Assembly: GCA_009829735.1 (NCBI GenBank)
Contig: CM020618.1
Span: 32,836,894 to 32,900,893, forward strand
Length of the DNA: 64,000 bases
Source of the DNA: Pyropia yezoensis
Lineage: Eukaryota > Rhodophyta > Bangiophyceae > Bangiales > Bangiaceae
Reading direction: 5' to 3'
The notes beneath the pieces are model-generated. The model was not told the DNA's origin, ran no database searches, and saw only the letters and a list, made by a program, of their open reading frames with translations. This document shows, in pieces, positions 41,667 through 51,852 of the stretch. A program made the position numbers and the translations under genes. Every line of letters starts with the position of its first letter. The stretch's first letter is position 1.

Positions 41667-43388
41667 CCTCCTCAAGACAATGAGTTGCCTGGGGTACGAC
41701 TCTTGGAAGAGTGGAAATCTGCTCGTGCTGTCTTGAAGGACATTGAACAAGAAAGCGCTGTGCTCAAGCTACGGATCAAGCGGCTTCCGCGCTCCCGACG
41801 GGGCGGACCGAGGACCGAGGCGGAGGAAGCAGCGGCGGTTGTGACAAGGACCCAGCGAGACAGCCTCAAGGGGGAGTTGGCACGCATGGACGTCAAGCGC
41901 CGTTTTATGGCCAGCGATGCTGCGGCTCTGTATCGGCTTCTTGATGCACGTCGAGATGTTGGCCCTTTGCCAGCACATGCCGCGGCGGAGGTGTCTGCGG
42001 GGGTCGAGCACCGGACGCTGAAGGCGGCCGCGGGCGCCGTCCCGCACACAAGTGCGTTGTCTCCGTCCCTCCCTCGAGAGAATGATGACGGTTGGCTGCC
42101 GCAGGAGGTCGCCTTTTTTTCCGTGGATGGACCCGTGTCTGCAGATGTGCCGTATGACCCAAGTGTGTGGAGTAGCCTGTGCGACGACGGCTTGCAGTCC
42201 CCTGCGGACCTGTGGCGGGAGGAGCGGCTGTACAAGTTCGCGACGGTGCGTCTACCTGCGTGGGTGTCGTCCGAATCGAGGAACTACGCAAAGTCCAAGG
42301 TAACCGCTGACGTGCTGTACAAGACCTCAGATGGCGCGGACGTCATCGACTGGGTTGACCTGCCGTACACGTGCGAGCCCGAGCTGTTGGTGACGCCTTC
42401 CAGCGGCAATCCTGGGTTCAACGGCGAGGTCAAGGCTCCGACGAACACGATGCTGCGCGAAGGCGTGGTGTACGCACTGCTTGCCCTCCGTAGCGCGTAC
42501 ATGAACTCCCCCCCTGGCTTCCACCGATTCCATTCCGTCATCCCCACCGGCTACGCGCTGCTTGCGTTCCCGCACGTTGGGTACATTGTGGCGGTGGAGA
42601 TGGTCGGCAAGGTGTTTGCAACTCCCCTCTCCGACACGTTTGTGCTCGGGTCGCCCCAACACGCTGCTGCTATCCGCAGCCTCCATGCGCCGCCACAAGG
42701 CAACTATGTGGACGCGTCACGGACGTCCGAGGGGTGGGACGCTCATCCTCGTGACGTTGGACGTTCCGCCATCCTCTGGACGACCGTCCCAGTTGTTCGG
42801 GCGGAGCCCGTCGACCAGTCGGACGTGGCGCAGGAGCGGTTCTACAAGATTGTGACGTGCGGGGCGTTCGATGGCGTCCTCAAGCGCCACCAAGCAGCCC
42901 ACCGCTTCCGCCGGCTGCACCAAGTATACACTGTGTACAGTATGCTGTGGCGGTCCGCGCTTGCAGCGGGCGAGGGCATGCCTGGCGCTCTGTTGCCCGC
43001 GTCGCTGCGGTATGGCGACTTCAGTGTTGTGGTGGACATGCCGTTTGTGCGTGGCCGCCAGAGTACGTACAAGGAGCTGGCGCTAGCGGGCTACGTACAA
43101 GAGCAGGTTGCCGAGGCGATAGCCTGGCCTGCTCGTCGCGGGCTGCTGTACTGGGATCTCCGGGAACCCAACGTGATGGTGCATGAAGAGCATCGAAGGG
43201 CATACCTGGTCGACTACGACGACATGGTGGTGCGCAGGGGTTGGGCTCCTGCCGGGGTGGACGAGATGCTGGCCGCGTTGCGCGACGACTTGGTCTGCCG
43301 GGACGAAGGTGTTGATGCCAAGGCGAACCCCAAGATGATAGGATCGGGGATGCTTGCGTGCGTGGACGCTTTTCTGAAGGACGAGTAA
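41667..43388 (+). CDS. PD-(D/E)XK-like nuclease fused to a kinase-like domain (CR/Crinkler-type architecture)
   Basis: A 573-codon frame open from 41667, with no stop until 43388. There is no early ATG; the first in-frame ATG is about 73 codons in, so an upstream exon is likely. Order: an N-terminal helical, charged segment (LLEEWKSARAVLKDIEQES) that could be a coiled coil; a central region with GEVKAPTNTM at about residue 250, resembling the E-x-K half of a PD-(D/E)XK nuclease; and a C-terminal kinase-like part with YWDLREPNVMV (catalytic loop, Asp and Asn present) and LVDYDD in place of DFG. Nuclease-kinase pairs of this type are known among eukaryotic CR/Crinkler-like proteins with transposon links. 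The assignment rests on motifs only. It lies about 800 bp from a Plavaka transposon. Confidence 0.6.
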   Translation, partial: PPQDNELPGVRLLEEWKSARAVLKDIEQESAVLKLRIKRLPRSRRGGPRTEAEEAAAVVTRTQRDSLKGELARMDVKRRFMASDAAALYRLLDARRDVGPLPAHAAAEVSAGVEHRTLKAAAGAVPHTSALSPSLPRENDDGWLPQEVAFFSVDGPVSADVPYDPSVWSSLCDDGLQSPADLWREERLYKFATVRLPAWVSSESRNYAKSKVTADVLYKTSDGADVIDWVDLPYTCEPELLVTPSSGNPGFNGEVKAPTNTMLREGVVYALLALRSAYMNSPPGFHRFHSVIPTGYALLAFPHVGYIVAVEMVGKVFATPLSDTFVLGSPQHAAAIRSLHAPPQGNYVDASRTSEGWDAHPRDVGRSAILWTTVPVVRAEPVDQSDVAQERFYKIVTCGAFDGVLKRHQAAHRFRRLHQVYTVYSMLWRSALAAGEGMPGALLPASLRYGDFSVVVDMPFVRGRQSTYKELALAGYVQEQVAEAIAWPARRGLLYWDLREPNVMVHEEHRRAYLVDYDDMVVRRGWAPAGVDEMLAALRDDLVCRDEGVDAKANPKMIGSGMLACVDAFLKDE

Positions 43389-44225
43389 GCTTAGACCAGG
43401 TGCTAGGTCGTCACCAGGTCCACAAGTGTCGAGCGACGAGAGCGAGGCAGGCGTCAGCCACAATGGCAGTCATCGTGCCGTCGCCCACCAGCCACTGGTG
43501 ACCCACGGCCGCTGCCGGTGCGGCTGTCGACACGACCGCTGTACTACTGGCGGCAAGCACGTCGGTGGACGCGGTCGACGGGTTTGGGCGCCGATTGACG
43601 TCCCTTCGCGCTATCGCCGGCGGGGAACGCAGGGGCGTGGTGGCGGACCTCGTGGCGGAGGGGGCGGCAAGCGGGATGAAAGGCGCTGGGGGCGAGGGGC
43701 GTCATTGCTGTGGGCGGTGGGGTCGGGGCGCCGCGGCGGGCTCGGAATGGCGGCCCTGGTGGGGTAACGCCGGTCCTGCGTGGCGGCCGGGCCGTTTCGT
43801 TGCTGGGGCTGGGGGGCCAGGGCCGCGCCGCCGCAGACTGGCTTCCGTTGCGCTGCGGGTACAGGGGGTCCCGGCGCTGATCGGGGTGGAGAAGTGGGCC
43901 TATGGTGCTGCCCGGGGGCGCCGGGCGCCGCCGGTGGCCAGTGAGAGGGGGGTCGACTGCAGCTGCGCAGCGGGGGCGGGTGGCGCTGGCGCTGGCTCGG
44001 GGGGACGGCGGGAAGGCGCCGGCGCGTTGCGGGACGCAGGGGCAACCGCGACAGATATGAGGGGTCGGTCGCTGTTGCTTGGGGCGGGAAGGGCCGGCGG
44101 GCGGGTGCTGCCGGGGGGCGTGCGGGGTGGGGGCTGCCGCTAGGTGGCGGGGGGGGGGGTGGGGCTGCTGTTCTTCGGGGAGGGTGCGGGGCGGCTGTTG
44201 TTCCAACCAGGGAAACCACAACCAT
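43389..44225. other. Intergenic, GC-rich, no supported gene
   Basis: Simple Gly/Ala/Arg or Pro/Ala/Arg frames run on both strands. The right end (44190-44225) flanks the Plavaka element and contains GTTGTTCCAACC, a 12-mer also present near 59465. Confidence 0.5.
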
Positions 44226-44400
44226 CACTAAATGTGCGCGCGCCCATTGAGAGGTCCATTGGACGTCTAATGACATATTGAGCTTCCAATGGGCAAATGG
44301 TGGGGCCCGTAATGGAGCCATTATGAGGTCATTGAGATGTGGGTTTAATGACCTTTCAAAGGGGTGGGCCCAATGATCCGTCTGGGTTGGGGTGCGCCAC
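44226..44400 (+). repeat. Left terminal and subterminal repeats of the Plavaka element
   Basis: A CACTA end followed by about ten ATTG/AATG words in both orientations (for example CCCATTGAG, TCCATTGG, CCAATGGG, GTAATGG) within 170 bp. Confidence 0.6.
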
Positions 44401-46735
44401 AGCGCTCTGAGAGCGACCCGCCCCGGTAAGATAATTCGAAAGGAGAGACCCCGTGTCCAGCCGATCAGAGTGAGTGCCCAGTAACACGGAATGCGCCTCG
44501 CGTGAGGCACCTGAGGCATGACCGCTCGCCTAAGCGCACGCAAAATAGCGATCGAGCGCCTGCTCACCGCCTAGGGCGGCGACCCCGAGGCTCAGCGTGT
44601 CATCGAACAGTACACCAATTTGGTTGATACCCCCGTGCGCACTGTGTAGGCGTCGTTGCCTGTCTTTCGACGGTGGACTCTCGTTTTGCCGATCCTCGAT
44701 TCAGCTCTGTTCAGGACGATCCAGGCTGATGTGGGCGGCCCTGGGCTTCGAACGTCTGTCAGTTCGCGTGATGCGTCCGCGTTAGGCTTAAACGTTGACT
44801 CTTGAAGCGACGTTTGCTGACAACACTGTTGCTTTAGGCTCAGTCTATCGCCACCGCGGCCAAGTACCTCCCCCATGACCCGCTCCTCTGCAATGCGGCC
44901 GGGCTCTGCTAGACCGCGCTAACCCTCACCTTCCCACCACTCTTCCGGCGCCTCGCCTCCCTCTCTCCCACGGCTCTGCCGCTGCGGCTCTGCCGCTGCG
45001 GCTCTGCCGCCGCGGCGGCAGCACACCTCCTGAGTGGGTACCACGATGGCAGTGAGGGCGGGCAGTGGCGGCCGTAGCGTGGGGTGACCCCTTTCTCGGC
45101 GGCACCGTCGCGCACGCCCGACCGCGGGGGGGCGGGGCAGGAGGGCGCGGGCCGACGGGCACTCCTCGCCCGACGTCCTCCGACTGTGCTGTGCCGCCGT
45201 CGTCCCACCACCCCGGCGTCGTTGGGTGTGGGCCGCCGCGGCATGACATGGACGCTGTCGAGGCACCGCCGCTGCACACGCTCGATCGCGGGGAGGGGGG
45301 GGGGGCGTCGGCCAACGGGCACTCCTCACCCCTGCGGCCGCTGCGGAGGCCTCCCGACTGTGCAGTGCCGCCGTCGACTAAGCGGTGACGCCGTGGTCCC
45401 ACCAACCCGGCGGCGGTGAGCGCGGGCAGCTGCAGTCCTGGCGTGGCGTGACCGCTTTCGTGGCGGCACCTCCGCACACGTCCAATCGCGGGGGGGGGGG
45501 GGGGGTGAGCGCTGGTCATCTCCGCTGCGGCGCCTCTGCTGCCGCGGCTCCACCGAGGCAGCTGCGGTCCTCCCCTGAGCGGGTGCCACTCTCGTCTAAC
45601 CGCCCCTGCGGCGGCGAGCGCGGGCCGCGGGGAGCGCGAGAGGCGGCAGCCGCTGCCGGGCTTGACGGTTTCGTTCTCCATACGCCCGCTCGCGGAGGCG
45701 GGGAGGCGAGGGCCGACGAGCACATCTCCGCGACCGCTGCTGTCATCTTCCTGCTGTTTTGTGCCGCTGTCGCGTCACAGCTCCAGCGCGCGTGCGCGGG
45801 CCGCGACGGCCGCGGCCTGTCATGGTCGCTTGGGCACTGTTGCGGTGGCGCCTCCGTGCACGCCCGAGCGGTGGTGCCACAGCGGCGCATTTTCGCGCGC
45901 CTGCCCGCGGTAGCAGGGGGCACTGCCTATTTCTGCCATGGCGGCCCTCTCTCTCCTCGGCGGGTGCGGACATCACCGCCGTCTCTCCCGTGCCCCAGCA
46001 GCGGCGAGGACGTGCAGCGGCAACGGCAGCGGCAGCGTGGGGGGCATCACTGACGGGGGGGACGGACTAGCAGGTACCCCCCCTTGCGGTCTTTCATTTA
46101 CCGGCGCGGTGAGCTTAAACACTACTTGCGCATCGGGGGTGGCGCCCGGTGCCGACGCCCTCGCCTGTTTTATCGTTGGTTCGTGCGTATGGGGAGCGTG
46201 CTGCGACAGAAGCTGGGACCAGCGCCGCTGGCTCCTGTCACTATTTTGGGGGTCTGCGGGAGACCCGGCAGCCTGTCTGAGTTGCAGTCGCTGTCACAGC
46301 GCAGCGGCAGGGGATAAGCGATGGCTTGAGGGTGCCGCCGTGCACGGTGCCGCGGCTGTGGACCATCATACGATGCACGGCCATGGAGGAGCAGTGAGAA
46401 GTAGGGAACCCACGGGTGCAATGTGCTGATCTTAATGGTTGGGCGTGTTGGTTGAGGAAGCAGGCAAGGTGTGTGGGGGGGGATGGGAATGTTCGCAGGT
46501 TGACCTCAGCCACTGAAAAAAAAAAAAGAATCCATAGGTCTTGTACACGTGGGAGAAACACAGCTTCGTATCTCGCGGGCGCAACGGAAAAGGCGCTCGA
46601 AACCGCATTTCGTACGTTACGTATCGTATCACGTTGCTTTTACGTAGATGTCTGACGACCCCACCCGCACACCCCTCATGAAAAGGCAGGTGCCCAGCAC
46701 GGAGTGCCTCACATAGCCCCACCACACATACCGTC
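44401..46735. other. Noncoding part of the Plavaka element with degenerate G-rich tandem repeats
   Basis: No supported gene. 45065-45620 holds diverged tandem repeats of roughly 160-200 bp, anchored by GGCACCG-type words before CGATCGCGGGG, and includes long G runs at about 45290 and 45490. 46511-46526 is an A-rich tract. Such arrays are typical of noncoding arms of large DNA transposons. Confidence 0.5.
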
Positions 46736-49712
46736 TCACATGTCCGCTATCGAGTTTGATGTCCATGAGTGGAAGGGGTTCACGAAGAACCGGCGGCGGC
46801 GCCACTCATCCGTCGACGTGGGCGTGTCCGGCCTGGCGAACATGCCGTAGCGCTCGGTAAGAGGAACAAAGTCCGGCTCTACCTGCTCTAGGCGGAGCAC
46901 ATCGTTCACGTCTACGACAGCCAGAGAGGGCACAGCCGCGCTGCCCGCCATCTTCCACCTCAAGCGAGTAAAGCCAAACCGAGTGCGCACACAGGCCCCG
47001 TCTGCGGTCGCCTCCTCCAACTGTTGCACCACCAAAACCCGTGTGGCCTGATCACCGATACCGTAGATTGCATAAAGCACACGCCCGAAGCACACCTTCT
47101 TTGGTGCCGATGGGTCCCGGTAGCGGATGAAGTCGTACCACGACATACCGTGATTCGACTCCGTGCAGTGCGCGCGCTGCTTAGCGAGCAGCCCCCCCCA
47201 TTCCAAGGTCGGCGTGAACGCCATGCTGTGGCGCACAACGAGTTCTTCCTCGTCCGCCACCCCAAGAACGGCCCCAAGTTCGGAGCTCACCCCGTGCTTT
47301 GATGAGCCCGTGAGGTCGCGCACACGCGCCCGCCGGCCATAAAGGCGCTGCCTTTTGACAGGCGGCCTGCGGGTGTCCGCCTCGTCTGCGCTGCTGTCCT
47401 CGTCTCCGTTAGGAGGTAGGTGCAGCGCGCCGCCAGTCCATTCCATCGGCGGCGCATCGATCTCAGCCTCGGTTGCCATCTTCGGGACGCTCCCTTCACC
47501 GCGGGCCAGCTTTTCCTGGCGGTCCGCCTCTACCTGCTCCTTGGCAGCCTCGTCCAGGACGTGGGAAAGCGTCTCACAGGCGCGTAGCATCTGTAGCGTG
47601 TAGTCATCAACTTTCTTGTTTGTCCGTGCGTACATACGCTTGCACTTCTTGTGCAGGCCCTCGTTGACACTGGTGTCCCCGTCCGTCAAGTTGCCATGGT
47701 CCACCAGCGACGCAAAGAGGTGGTTGGCCAAGCGGTGAAATTTGCTCGTATTCATCGTTCCCAGCAGCGCCGCCACGTACTTGGTGACAAACGTGCGCGC
47801 CTCATCTGCCAAGTCCTTGGCTTCCTTCCCTGTCATGGTGCCGCCCGGAGAGATATTGTCCCCGCAAATGCGTCCGGTCAGAGCAGCCGCCCGACAAACC
47901 ACCTCCAGGACAGCGTCCGAGACGGGCATGCCAGGAAACGCCTTCTCGTACATGGCCCCCGCAGCGTTGAATAATACAGGCTCATGCTGTTCGCAGTCGA
48001 CCTCGTCGCCGCTGCAGTCGCTCGCACCCGCTAGATAAGCAGCCAGGCTATCTGCACCTGCTGGCGAAACACTGCGGGCCCGCTTCTTCGCCGTCTTTTT
48101 CCGGCGCTTGGGTGGGGTACCGTAAGGTGACTGGCGACGAGCCGAGTCAAAGGGGGCAACCGAGGCGTCGTGTCGCCTCGCAAATAGACCCGCCACCATG
48201 GACGGCCAGTAGGCCACTGCGTATCGCCAGTCATTTCCTGTCAGCGTTGTTTGAGAAAACCCAGGCGGCACCAGGCAGCTGAATAAGAGAAAAGAGTTCG
48301 ACAGGGCAGGCAAGAGCAGAGCAGGCAAGAGCAGAGCCATCGACTCGTGGTCAGCTGCCGAGTTGGACGCTTCTGGGCAAGGGCACCAGCAGACCCACAG
48401 CTACGCCACAACAGGTGCAAATCGAGGCCTCAGGTGAAGCAAACGTACCCAGGTGGATACTTGGACGCTTTGCACAGACGGCCGAGGAAAAGCACACGCT
48501 CATTCACCGCAATGAGCGAGTTGGCCACAGAGCCGTAACGGGCCTGCCCACCTTCGCAGAGAACCGCAAGCAGCTGCGGGATCTTCGCGCCCAGATCCTT
48601 GAGCATTCCAAGCTTAACAACCTGAGCACGAAGCAAACAGCCGATCAGAAAAGGAGCCCTGTTCTCAGACGACAAGAAAAAGTCAGTATCGTCCGCACGA
48701 GGAGTGCGTGACGTCGACAACAAAAAAACAGAGCCGTCATCAGACGAAATCAACCCACAAAGACGCACAAAAACGCACATGTAGGCTATCGAAACTGATT
48801 ATCTTGTAGAGGGCCATAGTACCTGTGCCCAGGCCGTGCACCGCTCCCAAAATCGGGACGAAGGGCGTAGCCGAGTGCATTGCCCCAATCTGCTTGATAC
48901 GGCCCGTGCCTGTGTGCTGGTCAAACAGCAGGGCAGCCTCGAGCTGCACTGCCAACGTTTGCGCCACCGAGCGAGAGCACTCATCCACCTGAGCCGCGCC
49001 AAGGTCCTCCTTCACGGCCATACAGTGGCTGCACATGCGGTAGCACCGGCCAAGCATGAGTCCCAGGACATGCCGTTCCTCAGGCAGGTCCGCCACGTAC
49101 AAACATATCCGCGGGAACACTGTCCAAATCCCGTGCTCCTTCAAAGTGACCTTTTCACCATCGCGGCTTGCTGTGATGAACCGGTCCAGAAGAACCGCCA
49201 GGCAGCGCTGCTGCAGCTGGTTGCGGGTGACCCGCAGCTTGTCGTCCTCAATTCGGGTGTGGGCGTGGCGTGGCTTAAGATGTGGGAGGTAGCCGACAGT
49301 GACCCACTGCGAGACGCCGCTGATCACGTTTGGAAAACGTGCCCGAACAGGGTACATGTTGTGGGCTGCAGTCGGAAGGATGAGGAGGAGGACGAGGAGG
49401 AGGGAATTGAGCAGAAAAGCACATTCCAAGGACATTCAAAGACAGCGACAACGAAAATACATACGGAGTGTAAGGAGCGGTGCGCGGCATGGATACCAGT
49501 GTCCACTAACGACAAACTCACAGAAGCTCCGAGGTGCGGCGGGAGTGGACAGGCTTACCTCCTGACCAAGACACCAGTGCGGCGTCAGAGAAGAGCTGCA
49601 CCGCCATCACAACCGGGGCGACAGATGCTGCACGGGGCATCATGGCGGTGCTGCTGATGCCCGCCGCCCAACAACCACCTGGGCGCCGCCCGCGGCGCCA
49701 CCTAGGCCCCAC
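46736..49712 (-). CDS. Plavaka-type transposase, four or more exons (5' end uncertain)
   Basis: Exons that keep phase: 49712-49559 (5' limit uncertain), 49365-48779, 48663-48449 and 48278-46736. Introns: 49558-49366 (GTAAGC...CTGCAG, phase 1), 48778-48664 (GTGCGT...TGAG, phase 0, least certain) and 48448-48279 (GTACGT...TTCAG, phase 2). Matches to the fungal Plavaka family: VAPVVMAVQLFSDAALVSWSG; WVTVGYLPHLK; FPRICLYVADLPEERHV; CYRMCSHC (zinc pair); FDSLH; GFSQTTLTGNDWRY; and SKFHRLANHL ... VNEGLHKKCKRMYARTNKK. The last exon extends about 280 residues past these, with a basic nuclear signal (PPKRRKKTAKKRAR) before the His block. The N-terminal zinc finger usual in the family was not found. 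Cuts and joins the element ends in the nucleus. Confidence 0.72.
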
Positions 49713-50175
49713 CTGGGCGCCACCTTGGTCCGCCCACGTTCAGCTTTGGCCTGCTTTCGGCCCCGCTGTTGCCGCCGCACTGGTTTGCGTCCAGCGCGCT
49801 TGCCACCTGTTTATAGGGGGCCCTCCTCCCATCGTCGCCCGGCGGGAACCACTCTCAGCTTGACGCTCCTCTGCAACGTCCTCCACCATTTCACGGCCCT
49901 CTCTCCATTTGGCCGTTTCTTCTGCGTTCTCTGCGGCCGCCCTCCCTCCTCTCCGTCCCCTTCCCTATTGCTCCCCCCTGGCCTGCTTGGTCTTCGGGCT
50001 TTCCCCCTTGGCGCCCCACCCTTGCCACCCCTTCTGCGCCCGCTCCCCTACGATCCCAAGCGCGAGCTCCTGCTCGCTGCGGCTGAATCGCCTTCCTCGG
50101 CCAGCTCGCCCTCGCTCGTCTCCGTTGGGCGCTTTCGCTTCTTTGACGCGCCTCGACTTGCTTCCCGCAGCCACG
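49713..50175. other. Divergent promoter region inside the Plavaka element
   Basis: Lies between the transposase start (minus) and the plus-strand gene. TTTATAG at 49810 is a possible TATA box for the plus strand. A pyrimidine-rich run ending CCCGCAG just before ATG 50176 looks like a splice acceptor, so a noncoding first exon is possible. Missing transposase 5' exons could also lie here. Confidence 0.4.
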
Positions 50176-50763
50176 ATGGACGCTAGCCACTCTTTGCTGG
50201 GGACGGCCGTGGACGCCTCTGCTTTCTCGCTCCCTGCTGCTGCGCAGTGCATGGACACGCAGCCTGTCGAGGGTGACATTGCACGGGATGGAGCCGCTCT
50301 CGCTGACCGGCGGTCCCTGGCGCCGCGTTCATTCGGCGCTGGTGCTGTCGGTGATGGGCTTGGTCGCACTCTGGCCATCACTGACGACACTGTGGCGGAG
50401 ATGCGTCTGCTTCGCGAGCGTATGACTCGCAACCACTTACGCACCGTCCTGGCGGTGAGCTATCTACGCTCCGTGCACCGCGGCAAGCCGGGATTTGACA
50501 TTGACCAAGTCGTCAAGTTTCTGACGAGCACGGCGCTGTCAGGGCGCAAGGCGGCTGCGACGGCCGAGCGTGTGCATCAGGGAATGGTGCTGGTTCAAGG
50601 GCGGTTGGCGTCCGAAGCGAAACGTAGCAAGGAGGTAGCTTTCTGCGTGGCGCCCTTCGAGATGGGCTCGTCGGGTGGCAACGCCGCGGCGGCTGTCAGT
50701 GCGCCTCGTGTTGGGACGGGCTCGGCGGGCCTGGCTCAGGGGGAGACAGGCGGTGATTGCTAA
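50176..50763 (+). CDS. Unrecognised protein encoded in the Plavaka element
   Basis: A 195-residue frame from an ATG in a good context (CCACGATGG). The frame is open upstream to 49909, but that part is simple. Residues 75-165 are complex and helical (MRLLRERMTRNHLRTVLAVSY, GFDIDQVVKFLTSTALSGRK). The C terminus is Gly/Ala-rich. No domain recognised. Transcribed away from the transposase. It may be an accessory protein of the element or a captured gene, and could splice to the exons downstream, though no clear donor was identified. Confidence 0.45.
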   Translation: MDASHSLLGTAVDASAFSLPAAAQCMDTQPVEGDIARDGAALADRRSLAPRSFGAGAVGDGLGRTLAITDDTVAEMRLLRERMTRNHLRTVLAVSYLRSVHRGKPGFDIDQVVKFLTSTALSGRKAAATAERVHQGMVLVQGRLASEAKRSKEVAFCVAPFEMGSSGGNAAAAVSAPRVGTGSAGLAQGETGGDC

Positions 50764-51852
50764 TGGAGGGCATGGTTATCGCAACATCGTCTGTACCGTC
50801 GTTGGTACTGCGCCGTTGTGTGTCAGGCTTGTGAATGACTCGTGCGGGAGGGTGCATGGGATGTCTCCTGCCAGTGGGTTTAGGCTTGATGATCAGGGGA
50901 TGGGGATGCACGGGGTGGACATATAGGTGGAGTGCGGCAGTTGGGGCAGCACGGCCGCGTTTGTAGAAAGTTGATAACGGCGGCTATGGTCGACCGTTAC
51001 CACTTCCCCACGGTCACGGCCTCATCGGACGCCGCATGTGGACGAGACCACACCCACGTCTCTGGGCTGGTCAAGCCTTGGAGTCCACTGCCTGTTTTTT
51101 CCTTAGGGAGCCGGACGCAATGTCCACTGCACACTTGATTGCTTTTTTGACGTCAATTCCGCTTCGACTGAAGTCATCGACTTCGCAGTCGTTTTGGAGA
51201 TGCACTATTTTCGCGTTGTCAGCAGACCTACCGCCTTTAAGTGCGCAGCACCTGACGTCAACCGGTGCGCACGGAGCCCCCCCCGTGCCCGACTCGATGT
51301 GTGCCTGCGTGGCACAGCAGCATGCGGGGACCAGACGACTTGGAGAGATGCGGCCCTGGGCAAGCCATGGCACATGGTACGCACGAAAGAGACTCCCCGC
51401 AGGCGGCATGAGGTACGCCACTGCGTTTTGACGCACCCGCTGCAGCCCGTTTTACATAGCTGCGCCTGTGCGGCAGTCGCCCGTGGCACTCTTCGTCTGC
51501 TCTCTCGGGACGTCGACCTGATTATTTCCGTCTTGCCCAGCTCCATTCCTCCTTGGCCGTGCGTCTGGCCTTTTTCCTGGTGGCCCCATACCCCTCTCCT
51601 TCCCCTCACGCCCCTGCTTTTTGGCTTTTTGCACCCAGCGGTCGGTGCCTGCGCTTGCGGTGGGGCGACGTGCCCTGCCTGCCGCGTTGACAGGCGGCAG
51701 ATGGGCACGCGCTGTGCTTGCCGCATGTGGGGGTACCTCTCGGCCACTCCACCGGCACGTCGGCCGCGTGCTCCCGCGACGTCGTCTTCCTCGACCACCA
51801 CACCTGCAGCGTCGGCGGCCCCGCGCTCTCATCGTGCACTGTTGCCCTCGCA
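50764..51852. other. Space between two plus-strand genes of the Plavaka element
   Basis: Lower-complexity frames on both strands without motifs; probably the 3' UTR of the upstream gene and the promoter of the next. Nothing recognised. Confidence 0.45.

Noticed and set aside
49909-50175. Upstream extension of the 50176 gene to 49909
   Set aside because: The added 89 codons are Pro/Ser/Arg-rich simple sequence and end in a splice-acceptor-like CCCGCAG before a good ATG.
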